DNA of 44,121 bases from Bacteroidales bacterium (GCA_017960585.1 JAGCYX010000006.1:1-44121), one strand, 5' to 3'; shown: positions 1 through 9,341, counted from the first letter of the stretch. The notes: generated from the sequence alone by a model not told the origin. Numbers and translations: made by a program.

Positions 1-2
1 TC

Positions 3-677
3 ATCAGCTCGCAGCTGGCTCCCGACTTGATGGGCGCCATCGCCGTGTCGGCCTACTCCTACATGGCCCTCGTGCCCGTGATCCAGAAACCCATCATGCT
101 GCTCCTGACCACCAAGAAGGAGCGCGTAATCCGCATGAATAAGCCGCGCGTGGTAAGCCAGCACGAGAAGATTATCTTCCCGATCATCGGCTTCCTCTGC
201 ACCGCGTTCATCGTCCCCTCCGGCCTGCCGCTGCTCGGCATGCTCTTCTTCGGCAACCTGCTCAAGGAGAGCGGTGTCACCAAGCGCCTCGCCGCCACGG
301 CCAGCGGTCCGCTGATCGACGTGGTCACCACGCTCATCGGCCTCACCGTGGGCGCCTCCACGCAGGCGGACGTGTTCCTGAACGGCCGTTCGGCCCTCAT
401 CTTCGGCCTGGGTCTCGCGTCCTTCGTGATCGCCACCACCTTCGGCGTGCTCTTCACCAAGTTCATGAACCTCTTCCTCCCGGAAGGCAAGAAGATCAAT
501 CCGCTCATCGGCAACGCCGGCGTGTCCGCCGTGCCCGATGCAGCCCGCGTGTCCGAACAGGTCGGACTCGAAGCGGATCCCTCCAACCACCTGCTGACCC
601 ACGCCATGGCCCCCAACGTGGCCGGCGTGATCGGCTCCGCCGTCGCGGCGGGCATCCTGCTGGGATTCCTCGGCTAA
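3..677 (+). CDS. oadB: Na+-translocating decarboxylase beta subunit, 3' part
   Basis: This is the C-terminal part of the membrane-embedded beta subunit of a biotin-dependent sodium pump (oxaloacetate, methylmalonyl-CoA or glutaconyl-CoA decarboxylase). The subunit decarboxylates carboxybiotin and exports Na+. The reading frame is open from the first base of the window, so the true start lies upstream; the TTG at 27 and ATG at 30 are internal. About 224 residues are visible, with several hydrophobic spans. The family signature GNAGVSAVPDAARVS lies near the C-terminus, followed by the HLLTHAMAPNVAGVIGSA helix typical of the last membrane segment. The family is clear, but the substrate cannot be decided without the alpha subunit gene, which is outside the window. 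A terminator follows directly. Confidence 0.93.
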   Translation: MSSQLAPDLMGAIAVSAYSYMALVPVIQKPIMLLLTTKKERVIRMNKPRVVSQHEKIIFPIIGFLCTAFIVPSGLPLLGMLFFGNLLKESGVTKRLAATASGPLIDVVTTLIGLTVGASTQADVFLNGRSALIFGLGLASFVIATTFGVLFTKFMNLFLPEGKKINPLIGNAGVSAVPDAARVSEQVGLEADPSNHLLTHAMAPNVAGVIGSAVAAGILLGFLG

Positions 678-700
678 CACAGATATTTCATACCATTTCA

Positions 701-740
701 AAAATCCGGCTTTTTCTTGTGAAAGGCCGGATTTTCTTTG
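701..740 (+). terminator. Rho-independent terminator after oadB
   Basis: A perfect 10-bp stem (701-710 with 726-735) encloses a 15-nt loop. It ends in a T-rich tract and lies 23 nt after the oadB stop. Confidence 0.8.
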
Positions 741-767
741 CTCTTTGCGGGATTTTTTTTAGCTTTG
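737..767 (+). promoter_or_regulatory. Bacteroidetes-type promoter of the V-ATPase operon
   Basis: TTTG at 737-740 and TAGCTTTG at 760-767 are separated by exactly 19 nt. This matches the Bacteroidetes sigma-ABfr consensus (-33 TTTG, -7 TAnnTTTG). The predicted transcript would have a leader of about 40 nt before the first operon gene. Confidence 0.75.
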
Positions 768-813
768 TAAGACACCACCACAGGTGTAGCATGACTAATA
801 ACAAGCATAGAAT

Positions 814-1419
814 ATGTCCAACAAACTACAGGAACTCACAGAGAAACTCTACAATGAGGGTCTCTCCAAAGGCAAGGAAGAAGGAGAACAGCTGCTCGCA
901 CGCGCCCGCAGCGAGGCAGAAGGCATCGTAGCCGCCGCCCGCAAGGAAGCCGACGAGATCGTGGCCGCCGCCCGCAAGGAGGCCGACGACCTGCGCGAGA
1001 AGACCGCCTCCGACGTCAAGATGGCCTCCGCCCAGTGCCTGCAGGCCACCCGGAAAGACATCGAGGACCTGCTCGTCGGCGCCGTGAGCGCGGACAGCGT
1101 GAACAAATCCCTCTCCGACCCGGACTTCCTCAAGAAGATCATCACCACCGTCGCGGAGCGCTTCAGCGCCACCGAGTCGGCCGACCTCGCCCTCATCCTG
1201 CCCGCCTCCCTACAGCAGGAGCTGGAGCCCTGGGTGGCCGGCGCCCTCGCCAAGACCCTCGGCAGCACGCCGAAGGCGGAATTCAGCAAGAAGGTCGGCG
1301 GCGGCTTCTCCATCGGCCCCAAGGACGGCAGCTGGTTCGTCAGCCTGACCGACGAGACCTTCCGCGAACTGATCGCGGAATACCTCCGCCCCGTGACCCG
1401 CAAGCTCCTCTTCGGCTAG
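814..1419 (+). CDS. atpE: V-type ATP synthase subunit E
   Basis: This is the peripheral-stalk subunit E of a V/A-type rotary ATPase, which holds the catalytic A3B3 head against rotation. The 201-residue protein starts with about 80 charged, Ala/Glu/Lys-rich residues containing a near-repeat (AAARKEADEIV then AAARKEADDLR). That is the long coiled coil of the stalk. A globular C-terminal half follows and ends in ETFRELIAEYLRPVTRKLLFG, similar to the end of the family. The ATG at 814 is the first start after the promoter. The gene opens a seven-gene run, all on the plus strand. A subunit G partner for this coiled coil was not found nearby. Confidence 0.9.
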   Translation: MSNKLQELTEKLYNEGLSKGKEEGEQLLARARSEAEGIVAAARKEADEIVAAARKEADDLREKTASDVKMASAQCLQATRKDIEDLLVGAVSADSVNKSLSDPDFLKKIITTVAERFSATESADLALILPASLQQELEPWVAGALAKTLGSTPKAEFSKKVGGGFSIGPKDGSWFVSLTDETFRELIAEYLRPVTRKLLFG

Positions 1420-1425
1420 TCCGCG

Positions 1426-2037
1426 ATGAACAATTACGAGTATATCGTCGCCAGCCTCCCGGCCCTCCAGCTGGAAGACGACCGGTCGGACAACCTGGTC
1501 GTCCAGGAGCTCGTGGACGAGATCCGCGGGCAGCTCTCCGAGCGCGACGCTGCGGTGCTGGACGTGTTGTTGTCGGGCTACGATGACAACCGGCTCGACG
1601 CGGACTTCTACCGGGCGGCCCTGAAGCACGGCAACCGCTTCATCCGCGATTGGTTCCGCTTCGACCTGGACCTGCGCAACACCACCGTCTCCTACCTCAA
1701 CGACTCGCTCGGGCGTCCCGACAAGCAGGACATGATCCTGCTGGAAGGCCGTGAGACCGAGGAGTTCTTCGAGCTGCAGGACGCGCAGAACGTGCTGAAC
1801 CTCGGCGACATCCTCAAGCGCGAGCGCAGCCTGGACGAGCTCCGCTGGCGCAAGATCGACGAAATCACCATCCTGGACAGCTTCAACCTGGATGCCCTGC
1901 TCGGCTACGTGGCCAAGCTCAAGATCATCGACCGCTGGCTGCAGCTCGATCCCGACTCCGGCCGGGAGCTCTTCCGCCGGCTCGTCGATGACATCCGCTC
2001 CACCTACGACAACAAAAAACAGAATCTTACGATATGA
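1426..2037 (+). CDS. DUF2764 family protein of the V-ATPase operon
   Basis: This 203-residue soluble protein (MNNYEYIVASLPALQL...) belongs to DUF2764, a family known mainly from Bacteroidetes V-ATPase operons. It lies between E and A, where other bacterial operons often carry subunit C or F. It is acidic and largely helical by composition, with no signal peptide or membrane segment. It begins 6 nt after atpE and its TGA overlaps the atpA ATG in an ATGA junction, so the two are probably translationally coupled. A role as a central-stalk or C-like subunit is inferred from position only. Confidence 0.85.
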   Translation: MNNYEYIVASLPALQLEDDRSDNLVVQELVDEIRGQLSERDAAVLDVLLSGYDDNRLDADFYRAALKHGNRFIRDWFRFDLDLRNTTVSYLNDSLGRPDKQDMILLEGRETEEFFELQDAQNVLNLGDILKRERSLDELRWRKIDEITILDSFNLDALLGYVAKLKIIDRWLQLDPDSGRELFRRLVDDIRSTYDNKKQNLTI

Positions 2038-3776
2038 GTACAAAAGGAAAGGTAACGGGCATCGTCTCGAACCTCGTGACCGTGACCGTGGACGGCCCGG
2101 TGGCGGAGAATGAACTCTGCTACATCTCCGTCGGCGGCGAGAAACTGCTCGCCGAGGTCATCAAGGTCACCGGAGACAAAGCTTCGGTCCAGGTGTTCGA
2201 AAGCACCCGCGGCCTGAAGAACGGCGACGATGTCGAATTCCTCGGCAGGATGCTCGAGGTCACGCTCGGCCCCGGCCTGCTGTCCGGCATTTATGACGGC
2301 CTGCAGAACAACCTCCGCACGATGACGGGCGTCTTCCTCAAGCGCGGCGAATACACGGACCCGCTCGACCGCGAGTCCCTCTGGGCGTTCACGCCCCTCG
2401 CCCAGCCCGGCGACCGCGTCGTCGCCGCCGACTGGCTCGGCGAGGTCAAGGAAGGCTGGCTGCCCCACAAGATCATGGTCCCCTTCTCCTTCCGCGGCGA
2501 ATACACCGTCAAGAGCGTGGCCCCGGCGGGCAACTACACCGTCGACCAGGCCATCGCGGTGCTCACCAATGCCGACGGCGAGGACGTGGAAGTCACGATG
2601 ACCCAGCGCTGGCCGGTCAAGGTGGCCGTCCGGGCCTACAAGGAGAAGCCGCGTCCGTCGAAGATCATGGAGACGGGCGTGCGCTGCATCGACACCTTCA
2701 ACCCCATCGCCGAGGGCGGCACCGGCTTCATCCCGGGCCCGTTCGGCTGCGGCAAGACGGTGCTCCAGCACGCCATCGCCAAGCAGGGCGACGCCGACGT
2801 GATCGTGATGGCGGCCTGCGGCGAGCGCGCCAACGAGGTCGTGGAGATCTTCACGGAGTTCCCGGAGCTCGTGGATCCGCACACCGGCCGCAAGCTGATG
2901 GAGCGCACCACCATCATCTGCAACACCTCCAACATGCCCGTGGCCGCCCGCGAGGCCTCCGTCTACACGGCGATGACCATCTGCGAGTACTACCGCGCCA
3001 TGGGCCTGAAATGCCTCCTGCTGGCCGACTCCACCTCCCGCTGGGCGCAGGCCCTCCGCGAGATGTCCAACCGTATGGAGGAACTCCCGGGCCAGGACGC
3101 CTTCCCGGTGGACCTGTCCGCCATCATCTCCAACTTCTACGCCCGCGCGGGCATGGTCGTGCTGAACAACGGCCAGACGGGCGCCGTGACCTTCATCGGT
3201 ACGGTCTCCCCCGCCGGCGGCAACCTCAAGGAGCCGGTGACCGAATCCACCAAGAAGGCCGCCCGCTGCTTCTACGCCCTCGAGCAGAGCCGCGCCGACC
3301 AGAAGCGCTACCCGGCCGTGAACCCCATCGACTCCTACTCCAAGTATCTGGAATATCCCGAGATCTGCGAATACCTCGACACCACCATCCAGCACGGCTG
3401 GACGGACAAGGTCCTCCGGGCCAAGAATTATGTCCGCCGAGGCCGCGAGATGGCCGACCAGATCAACATCCTCGGCGACGACGGCGTGCCGATGTCCTAC
3501 CACGAGGCCTTCTGGAAGTCCGAGCTCATCGACTTCGCCTTCCTGCAGCAGGATGCGTTCGACGCCATCGACGCCCTCTGCCCGCTGGAGCGGCAGAAGT
3601 TCATGCTCGACCTCATCCTCGCCCTGTGCGACCAGCACTACGAGTTCGAGAACTTCGACGAGTGCCGCGTCTTCTTCAAGGACATGATCAACACCCTGCG
3701 GCAGATGAACTACACCCGGTTCCAGAGCCCGGAATTCAACACATACGAGCAGCAGCTACGCAAACACCTCGCATAA
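2034..3776 (+). CDS. atpA: V-type ATP synthase subunit A (catalytic)
   Basis: This is the catalytic subunit that hydrolyses or makes ATP in the A3B3 head. It is 580 residues long, the usual family length. The N-terminal beta-barrel (MSTKGKVTGIVSNLVTVTVDG) is followed by the non-homologous insert typical of A subunits. The P-loop GPFGCGKT is at residues 235-242, followed by the GER motif (AACGERANEVVE). The arginine-rich LLADSTSRWAQALREMS region and the C-terminal helical domain come after it. The ATG overlaps the preceding stop by 4 nt and atpB starts 4 nt downstream. Confidence 0.98.
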   Translation: MSTKGKVTGIVSNLVTVTVDGPVAENELCYISVGGEKLLAEVIKVTGDKASVQVFESTRGLKNGDDVEFLGRMLEVTLGPGLLSGIYDGLQNNLRTMTGVFLKRGEYTDPLDRESLWAFTPLAQPGDRVVAADWLGEVKEGWLPHKIMVPFSFRGEYTVKSVAPAGNYTVDQAIAVLTNADGEDVEVTMTQRWPVKVAVRAYKEKPRPSKIMETGVRCIDTFNPIAEGGTGFIPGPFGCGKTVLQHAIAKQGDADVIVMAACGERANEVVEIFTEFPELVDPHTGRKLMERTTIICNTSNMPVAAREASVYTAMTICEYYRAMGLKCLLLADSTSRWAQALREMSNRMEELPGQDAFPVDLSAIISNFYARAGMVVLNNGQTGAVTFIGTVSPAGGNLKEPVTESTKKAARCFYALEQSRADQKRYPAVNPIDSYSKYLEYPEICEYLDTTIQHGWTDKVLRAKNYVRRGREMADQINILGDDGVPMSYHEAFWKSELIDFAFLQQDAFDAIDALCPLERQKFMLDLILALCDQHYEFENFDECRVFFKDMINTLRQMNYTRFQSPEFNTYEQQLRKHLA

Positions 3777-3780
3777 GATT

Positions 3781-5103
3781 ATGGCAACGAAAGCATTCCA
3801 ACGCACATACACGCAGCTCCAGGCCATCACCAAGGCCACGGTCACGCTGAACGCCAAGGGCGTGTCCAACGAGGAGCTGGCCACCGTGGGCGGCAAGCTC
3901 GCCCAGGTCGTCAAGACCAAGGGCGACAACGTCACCCTGCAGGTCTTCTCCGGCACGGAAGGCGTGCCGACCAACGCCGAGGTGTCCTTCCACGGAGCGC
4001 CCCCGACCCTGCACGTGAGCGACCAGCTCGCCGGCCGCTTCTTCAACGCCTACGGCCACCCGATCGACGGCGGCCCCGAAATCGAAGGCGAAGAGCGCCA
4101 GGTGGGCGGTCCTTCCGTCAACCCGTACAAGCGCCGCCAGCCCTCCGAGCTGATCCCGACCGGCATCGCCGGCATCGACCTCAACAACACCCTGGTCTCC
4201 GGCCAGAAGATCCCGTTCTTCGCCGACCCGGACCAGCCTTATAACAAGGTGATGGCCGACGTGGCCCTGCGCGCCGACGTAGACAAGATCATCCTCGGCG
4301 GCATGGGCCTCACCAACGACGACTATCTCTTCTTCCGCCACGAATTCGAGGCGGCGGGCGCCCTGGACAAGATCGTCTCCTTCGTCAACACGACCGAGGA
4401 GCCGCCGGTGGAGCGCCTGCTCATCCCGGATATGGCCCTCTGCGCCGCCGAGTACTTCGCCGTGGACAAGAACGAGAAGGTGCTCGTCCTGCTGACTGAC
4501 ATGACCCTGTATGCCGACGCCCTGTCCATCGTGTCCAACCGCATGGACCAGATCCCGTCCAAGGATTCGATGCCGGGTTCGCTCTACTCCGACCTGGCCA
4601 AGATCTATGAGAAGGCGGTGCAGCTGCCGGACGGCGGCTCCATCACCATCATCGCGGTGACCACGCTCAACGACGGCGACATCACGCACGCCATCCCGGA
4701 CAACACGGGCTACATCACCGAAGGCCAGCTCTTCCTGCGCGCCGATCCCGACACGGGCAAGGTCATCGTGGACCCGTTCCGCTCCCTGTCCCGACTCAAG
4801 CAGCTCGTGCAGGGCAAGAAGACCCGCGAGGACCATTCCCAGATCATGAACGCGGGCGTGCGCCTCTACGCCGACGCCCAGAACGCGAAGACCAAGCTCG
4901 AGAACGGCTTCGACCTGTCCGACTACGACCTCCGCTGCCTGGACTACGCCAAGGAGTACGCCACGCGCCTGCTCTCCATCGACGTCAACATCACCGTCGA
5001 GCAGATGCTGGACACCGCGTGGGAGATCTTCGCCAAGTATTTCTCGCCGGCCGAGACCGGTATCAAACAAGCGCTCGTAGATAAATACTGGAAAGCCTCG
5101 TAA
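3781..5103 (+). CDS. atpB: V-type ATP synthase subunit B
   Basis: This is the regulatory, nucleotide-binding but non-catalytic B subunit of the A3B3 head. It has 440 residues. As expected for B subunits it lacks a Walker A motif; the equivalent stretch reads IPFFADPDQPYNKVMAD. Conserved features include GHPIDGGPEI (residues 92-101), the LLTDMTLYADALSIVSNRMDQIP segment, and SLYSDLAKIYEKAVQLPDGGSIT. It follows atpA by 4 nt. A 38-nt gap containing a palindrome separates it from atpD, the widest gap in the operon. Confidence 0.97.
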   Translation: MATKAFQRTYTQLQAITKATVTLNAKGVSNEELATVGGKLAQVVKTKGDNVTLQVFSGTEGVPTNAEVSFHGAPPTLHVSDQLAGRFFNAYGHPIDGGPEIEGEERQVGGPSVNPYKRRQPSELIPTGIAGIDLNNTLVSGQKIPFFADPDQPYNKVMADVALRADVDKIILGGMGLTNDDYLFFRHEFEAAGALDKIVSFVNTTEEPPVERLLIPDMALCAAEYFAVDKNEKVLVLLTDMTLYADALSIVSNRMDQIPSKDSMPGSLYSDLAKIYEKAVQLPDGGSITIIAVTTLNDGDITHAIPDNTGYITEGQLFLRADPDTGKVIVDPFRSLSRLKQLVQGKKTREDHSQIMNAGVRLYADAQNAKTKLENGFDLSDYDLRCLDYAKEYATRLLSIDVNITVEQMLDTAWEIFAKYFSPAETGIKQALVDKYWKAS

Positions 5104-5107
5104 CGTC

Positions 5108-5128
5108 ATCCCCGACCTGATCGGGGAT
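5108..5128. repeat. Palindromic repeat between atpB and atpD
   Basis: ATCCCCGA (5108-5115) and TCGGGGAT (5121-5128) form a perfect 8-bp stem around a 5-nt loop. The context GTCATCCCCGAC resembles short intergenic palindromes scattered in many bacterial genomes. It has no T-tract, so it is more likely a dispersed repeat or an mRNA processing or stability hairpin than a terminator. Confidence 0.7.
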
Positions 5129-5141
5129 CCCATACCAAGCA

Positions 5142-5750
5142 ATGGCAATTAAGTTTCAATACAATAAGACCTCGCTGACGAATCTTGGCAAACAGCTCAA
5201 GGTGCGCCAGAACGCCCTGCCGACCCTCAAGAACAAGGAGTCGGCGCTGCGTTCGAGCGTCCTGGAGGCCAAGGCGGAATCCGAGCGCCTTGCTGACGAA
5301 CTGGAAGCCTCCCTGCAGCGCTACGATCACCTGGCCGCCCTGTGGAACGAATTCGATCCCGGTCTGGTCCGCATCGTGGACGTGGACCTGGGTGTCACCA
5401 AGGTGGCGGGCGTGAAGACTCCGCGCGTGGACAATATCCTCTTCGAGGTCCGGCCGTTCAACGCCTTCGTCAAGCCGGCCTGGTTCGCCGACGGCGTGGA
5501 GATCCTCAAGGAGCTCGCGCGCCTGGGCATCGAATCCGAGATCTTCGAACAGAAGCGCCAGATCCTGGAATACAACCGCAAGAAGACCACCCAGAAGGTG
5601 AATCTCTACGAGAAGGTGCAGATTCCCGGCTACAAGGAGGCCATCCGCAAGATCAAGCGCTACATGGAGGACGAGGAGAACCTCTCCAAGGCTTCGTCCA
5701 AGATCGTCAAGACCCGTCACGCAGAAGAAGAGGAGGAGGCTGCCCTATGA
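5142..5750 (+). CDS. atpD: V-type ATP synthase subunit D
   Basis: Subunit D is the central rotor shaft that turns inside the A3B3 head. The 202-residue protein has the expected two long helices. The N-terminal one (KFQYNKTSLTNLGKQLKVR to about residue 65) and the C-terminal one (about 130-195) are joined by a beta-containing middle section. The C-terminus is strongly acidic (HAEEEEEAAL). Its stop TGA overlaps the atpI ATG (ATGA), so translation is probably coupled. The subunit F that normally sits beside D on the rotor is not encoded next to it. Confidence 0.93.
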   Translation: MAIKFQYNKTSLTNLGKQLKVRQNALPTLKNKESALRSSVLEAKAESERLADELEASLQRYDHLAALWNEFDPGLVRIVDVDLGVTKVAGVKTPRVDNILFEVRPFNAFVKPAWFADGVEILKELARLGIESEIFEQKRQILEYNRKKTTQKVNLYEKVQIPGYKEAIRKIKRYMEDEENLSKASSKIVKTRHAEEEEEAAL

Positions 5751-7462
5751 TCGCGAAGATGACCCAATACTCCTTCATCCTCCTGCATGGGGAAAAGGAC
5801 GGTTTCCTGGCCGACCTGCAAGGTCTCGGCCTCGTGGACATCACGCGTGCCGCCAAGCCCGTGGACAACCACTCGCAGACGCTGCTCGACAACATCAAGA
5901 CGCTTCGCGACGACATCGATTGCGTCGAGAAGGGCATGGACGACGACCTTCTCAAACTGCTGGCCGTCCGGGACGCCATCGTCCAGGACATCAAGGAGGC
6001 GACGCCCTGGGGCGACTACGACCGGGAACGGCTCGCCGTCTTCGACCCCCACTTCTACCGGGTCGCCGCCAAGAAATACGATCCCGCCTGGGAGGAGCGG
6101 TACGCCATCCAGGTCGTGGGCGAGGAGGACGGCAACCGCTACTTCGTCATCGTGGGCGACAACGCCGGCTTCCCGCTTAAGCCGCTGACACTTCCCAACC
6201 ATTCGTTACCGGAACTGCAGGCCCTCCTGCAGGAGCAGGAAGTCAAGATCGAGAATCACCGCAAGATCCTGGAAGGCCGCAAGGAAGGCCTTCCCGAGAT
6301 GAAGCGGAACATCCACAAACTGGAAGCGGAGCTCGACCGCTATCTCGCCGGCACGGCTGCCGTGCCCGCCGCAGAGGACACCATCGACACCCTCGTGGGC
6401 TTCGCTCCCACGGAGTGCGACGAGGCGGTGAGCGCCTATCTCGACCAGGCCGGCGTGTTCTACCTCAAGGATGAAGCAACACTTGAGGAGAACCCGCCCA
6501 TCCAATTTAAGAACAATAAGTTCGTCAAGATGTTCGAGGTACTGACCGACATGTACGGCCGCCCCGAATACAACGGCTTCGACCCCACCCCTTTCATCGC
6601 CGTCTTCTTCCTGCTCTTCTTCGCCCTGTGCATGGGCGACGCGGGCTACGGCCTCGTGCTGATCGCCGTCGGCCTGCTGCTCAAGAAAGTGGAGAGCTTC
6701 AAGGGGCTCGCCCCGCTCGTGGTCACGCTCGGCGCGGCGACGGTGGTCGTGGGTTTCTTCCTGCACACCTTCTTCTCCATCGACATCGCCCAGTGGGAGT
6801 GCTTCTCGGGCATCCGCGGCATCTTCCTGCCGGACGAGATCGCAGGTTATGCCGGCGGCATGGTGCTGTCGCTGATCGTCGGCGTGGTGCACCTCTGCCT
6901 GGCGATGGTCGTCAAGGCCATCAACGCCGTGCGGGTGCATGGCTTCGCCGCCTCGCTCGGCACGCTCGGCTGGACGCTGCTCATCGTGGGCGGCGTGATC
7001 GTGGGCGGCATCTCGCTGACCGGCGTGATGAGTTCCGAAGTCACGAAGTGGGTCGTCATCGCCCTCGGCGTCATCTCCGCCATCGGCATCTTCCCGCTCA
7101 ACAATCCCAAGCGCAACAAGCTCGCCAACGTGGGGCTGGGCTTCTGGGACACGTACCAGATGGTCACGGGCCTGCTCGGCGACGTGCTCAGTTACCTGCG
7201 CCTCTACGCCCTCGGGCTGGCGGGCAGCATGCTGGGCATGGCGTTCAACGACATGGGCAAGATGGTGCTCGGGGACGGCTCCAACCCGATTCTCTGGGTG
7301 TTCTTCATCCTGCTGGTGCTCATCGGGCACACGCTCAACATCGCGATGTGCGCCCTGGGCGCCTTCGTACACCCGCTGCGACTCAATTTCCTGGAGTTCT
7401 TCAAGAATTCCGGGTATGAGGCGGGCGGCCGCAAGTTCAATCCCCTGACAAATAACGAATAA
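5747..7462 (+). CDS. atpI: V-type ATP synthase subunit I
   Basis: Subunit I (a-subunit type) is the membrane stator that forms the ion half-channels against the K ring. It has 571 residues, slightly shorter than many homologues. The cytoplasmic N-terminal half (about 1-280) holds coiled coils, for example around residues 160-200. The C-terminal half has multiple membrane spans beginning at FDPTPFIAVFFLLFFALCMGDAGYGL. The essential stator arginine is Arg485 in SYLRLYALGLAGS. The start at 5747 is chosen from the ATGA overlap with atpD and the conserved MIAKMTQYSFILL opening; frame upstream of it is non-coding read-through. Confidence 0.95.
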   Translation: MIAKMTQYSFILLHGEKDGFLADLQGLGLVDITRAAKPVDNHSQTLLDNIKTLRDDIDCVEKGMDDDLLKLLAVRDAIVQDIKEATPWGDYDRERLAVFDPHFYRVAAKKYDPAWEERYAIQVVGEEDGNRYFVIVGDNAGFPLKPLTLPNHSLPELQALLQEQEVKIENHRKILEGRKEGLPEMKRNIHKLEAELDRYLAGTAAVPAAEDTIDTLVGFAPTECDEAVSAYLDQAGVFYLKDEATLEENPPIQFKNNKFVKMFEVLTDMYGRPEYNGFDPTPFIAVFFLLFFALCMGDAGYGLVLIAVGLLLKKVESFKGLAPLVVTLGAATVVVGFFLHTFFSIDIAQWECFSGIRGIFLPDEIAGYAGGMVLSLIVGVVHLCLAMVVKAINAVRVHGFAASLGTLGWTLLIVGGVIVGGISLTGVMSSEVTKWVVIALGVISAIGIFPLNNPKRNKLANVGLGFWDTYQMVTGLLGDVLSYLRLYALGLAGSMLGMAFNDMGKMVLGDGSNPILWVFFILLVLIGHTLNIAMCALGAFVHPLRLNFLEFFKNSGYEAGGRKFNPLTNNE

Positions 7463-7479
7463 ACAATAAAAATCTTTGA

Positions 7480-7911
<432 letters not shown>

Positions 7912-7930
7912 TCTAATCTCGCCAGACAAA

Positions 7931-7975
7931 GCAAAAGCCTTCCGGACTTCCCGTCCCGGAAGGCTTTCACTTTGT
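7931..7975. terminator. Two-way terminator between atpK and the GH13 gene
   Basis: A perfect 12-bp stem (7934-7945 with 7956-7967) has A-rich and T-rich flanks on both sides. It can end transcripts from both converging units. The last base of the stem is also the final base of the GH13 stop codon. Confidence 0.8.
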
Positions 7976-9340
7976 CTTGGCTATCCCGCCTTTTGCAGCA
8001 AGCGTTCCCACGCACCCTGACGCACGGTCAACGCACCGCTTGCTGCGTATCTTGACAATAGCAGCATCCCACGCGGGAGCGACAGCGTTCACGGTTTCCG
8101 GAAGCGGAACGAGGTTGCGGAGGTCGGGCGGGAGGGAGAGGTGCAGGGTGGCGGGGGTGTCGGAGAAGTTGCAGGCGACGAGCCAGGCTTCGTCGGCGCA
8201 GAAGCGCACGAAGGCGAAATGGCGGTCCGGGTTGTAGCCCGGGGCGTTTTCGTTGCAATAGGTGAGGTCCCAGGTGCCGCCGGCGGCGAAGGCGGGGCGT
8301 TTGGCGAAAGCCAGGAGTTCGCGGTAGCGGGCCAGCATGCCGGCCACGGCGGGCGCGAGAGCGGCGCCGCCGTGGAGAGAGCGATAGAGTTCGCGCAGCT
8401 CGGACGGGTCGCTCCAGTTGAAGATGGAAGTGCGCCCATTGGCGCCCTCGATACCGTCCTCCCCCACTTCCTGGCCGAAATAGATCATGAACGGTGCCGT
8501 GTTCAGCAGCAGCGAGCAGGCCAGCGGGGCGTACCCCTTGCGGGCGTCGCCCAGGAACTCGGGCGAACCGAGCCGCTGCTCGTCGTGGTTCTCCAGGAAA
8601 TTCAGCACGCGGGGCTGCAGCTCGCCGAGCCACTGCCAGTTCCAGGTAATGCCGCGGGCCGTCGCGCCCTGGCAGCAGACGGCGCGCAGGGTGTCATACA
8701 GGCCGGACTTGTCGTAGAGCAAGTCGAAGCCCACTTCATCCAGGTAGCGGCGGTAATTGTCCTTCTGATAGACCTCCGCGACGAAGAGCAGATCCGGAAA
8801 TTCGGCCTTTACAGCCGAAATCAGGGCCGCGAGCGCTTCGGCGGGCACCAGCTCCACCATATCGCAACGGAAGCCGTCTACGCCCCGGGAGGCCCAAAAA
8901 CGGAGGATTTCCAGCATCTCCGACCGCGTGTCGGGCGAAGACCAGTCATTCTTGCGCGTATCGGTCCAGTCCCCGTCGCACCAGTCGAAACGGCAGATGC
9001 GCCCTTCGTAGTCCGGCGCCACGTGGTTGGGGATATAGTCGATCAGGACCTTGAAACCCGCCGCATGCGTCCGCGAGACGAGCGCGTCGAACTCCTCCAT
9101 GCGCCGCGCCGGATCGTCCGCCAGGTAGGGATTCACGTCCCACCAGTCCGTGATGGCATACGGCGAGCCGGGATTGCCCTTGACGAAGTCCTTGCCGGTG
9201 GCGTGGCGCGGCACGCCGGTGTACCACACGTAGTCCACGCCCAGCGAGCGCAGATACGCCAGGGACGCCTCGTCCCAGTCGGAGAAACGCCCCTTGCCCC
9301 ATAAGCGGGGCAGCGTCTGGTAGATGATCTTCTTGGTCAT
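7967..9340 (-). CDS. GH13 alpha-amylase-family glycosidase, cytoplasmic
   Basis: This 457-residue (beta/alpha)8-barrel enzyme probably acts on alpha-glucans or malto-oligosaccharides. It has no signal peptide, so it is probably cytoplasmic. GH13 motifs are DYIPNH (101-106), GFRCDMVEL with the nucleophile Asp160, FVAEVY with acid/base Glu189, and FLENHDEQ with Asp253. The start is the ATG at 9340 (MTKKIIYQTLPRLWG), one base after the tamL stop; a longer frame runs back into tamL and is rejected. The last ~25 residues (after AAIVKI) have no family-like character and are encoded by a palindromic repeat running into the terminator. Exact substrate is unknown. Confidence 0.9.
   Translation of the reverse strand: MTKKIIYQTLPRLWGKGRFSDWDEASLAYLRSLGVDYVWYTGVPRHATGKDFVKGNPGSPYAITDWWDVNPYLADDPARRMEEFDALVSRTHAAGFKVLIDYIPNHVAPDYEGRICRFDWCDGDWTDTRKNDWSSPDTRSEMLEILRFWASRGVDGFRCDMVELVPAEALAALISAVKAEFPDLLFVAEVYQKDNYRRYLDEVGFDLLYDKSGLYDTLRAVCCQGATARGITWNWQWLGELQPRVLNFLENHDEQRLGSPEFLGDARKGYAPLACSLLLNTAPFMIYFGQEVGEDGIEGANGRTSIFNWSDPSELRELYRSLHGGAALAPAVAGMLARYRELLAFAKRPAFAAGGTWDLTYCNENAPGYNPDRHFAFVRFCADEAWLVACNFSDTPATLHLSLPPDLRNLVPLPETVNAVAPAWDAAIVKIRSKRCVDRASGCVGTLAAKGGIAKTK
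7995..8046. repeat. Inverted repeat in the 3' end of the GH13 gene
   Basis: GCAGCAAGCG (7995-8004) and CGCTTGCTGC (8037-8046) are perfect 10-bp arms. The 32-bp spacer carries three CGCAC units. The repeat codes for the non-conserved C-terminal tail of the glycosidase. Confidence 0.6.
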
Positions 9341-9341
9341 A

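Noticed and set aside
719-931. Short 70-residue frame spanning the oadB terminator and the V-ATPase promoter
   Set aside because: It crosses the terminator and promoter and overlaps the atpE start in another frame, with no family-like sequence.
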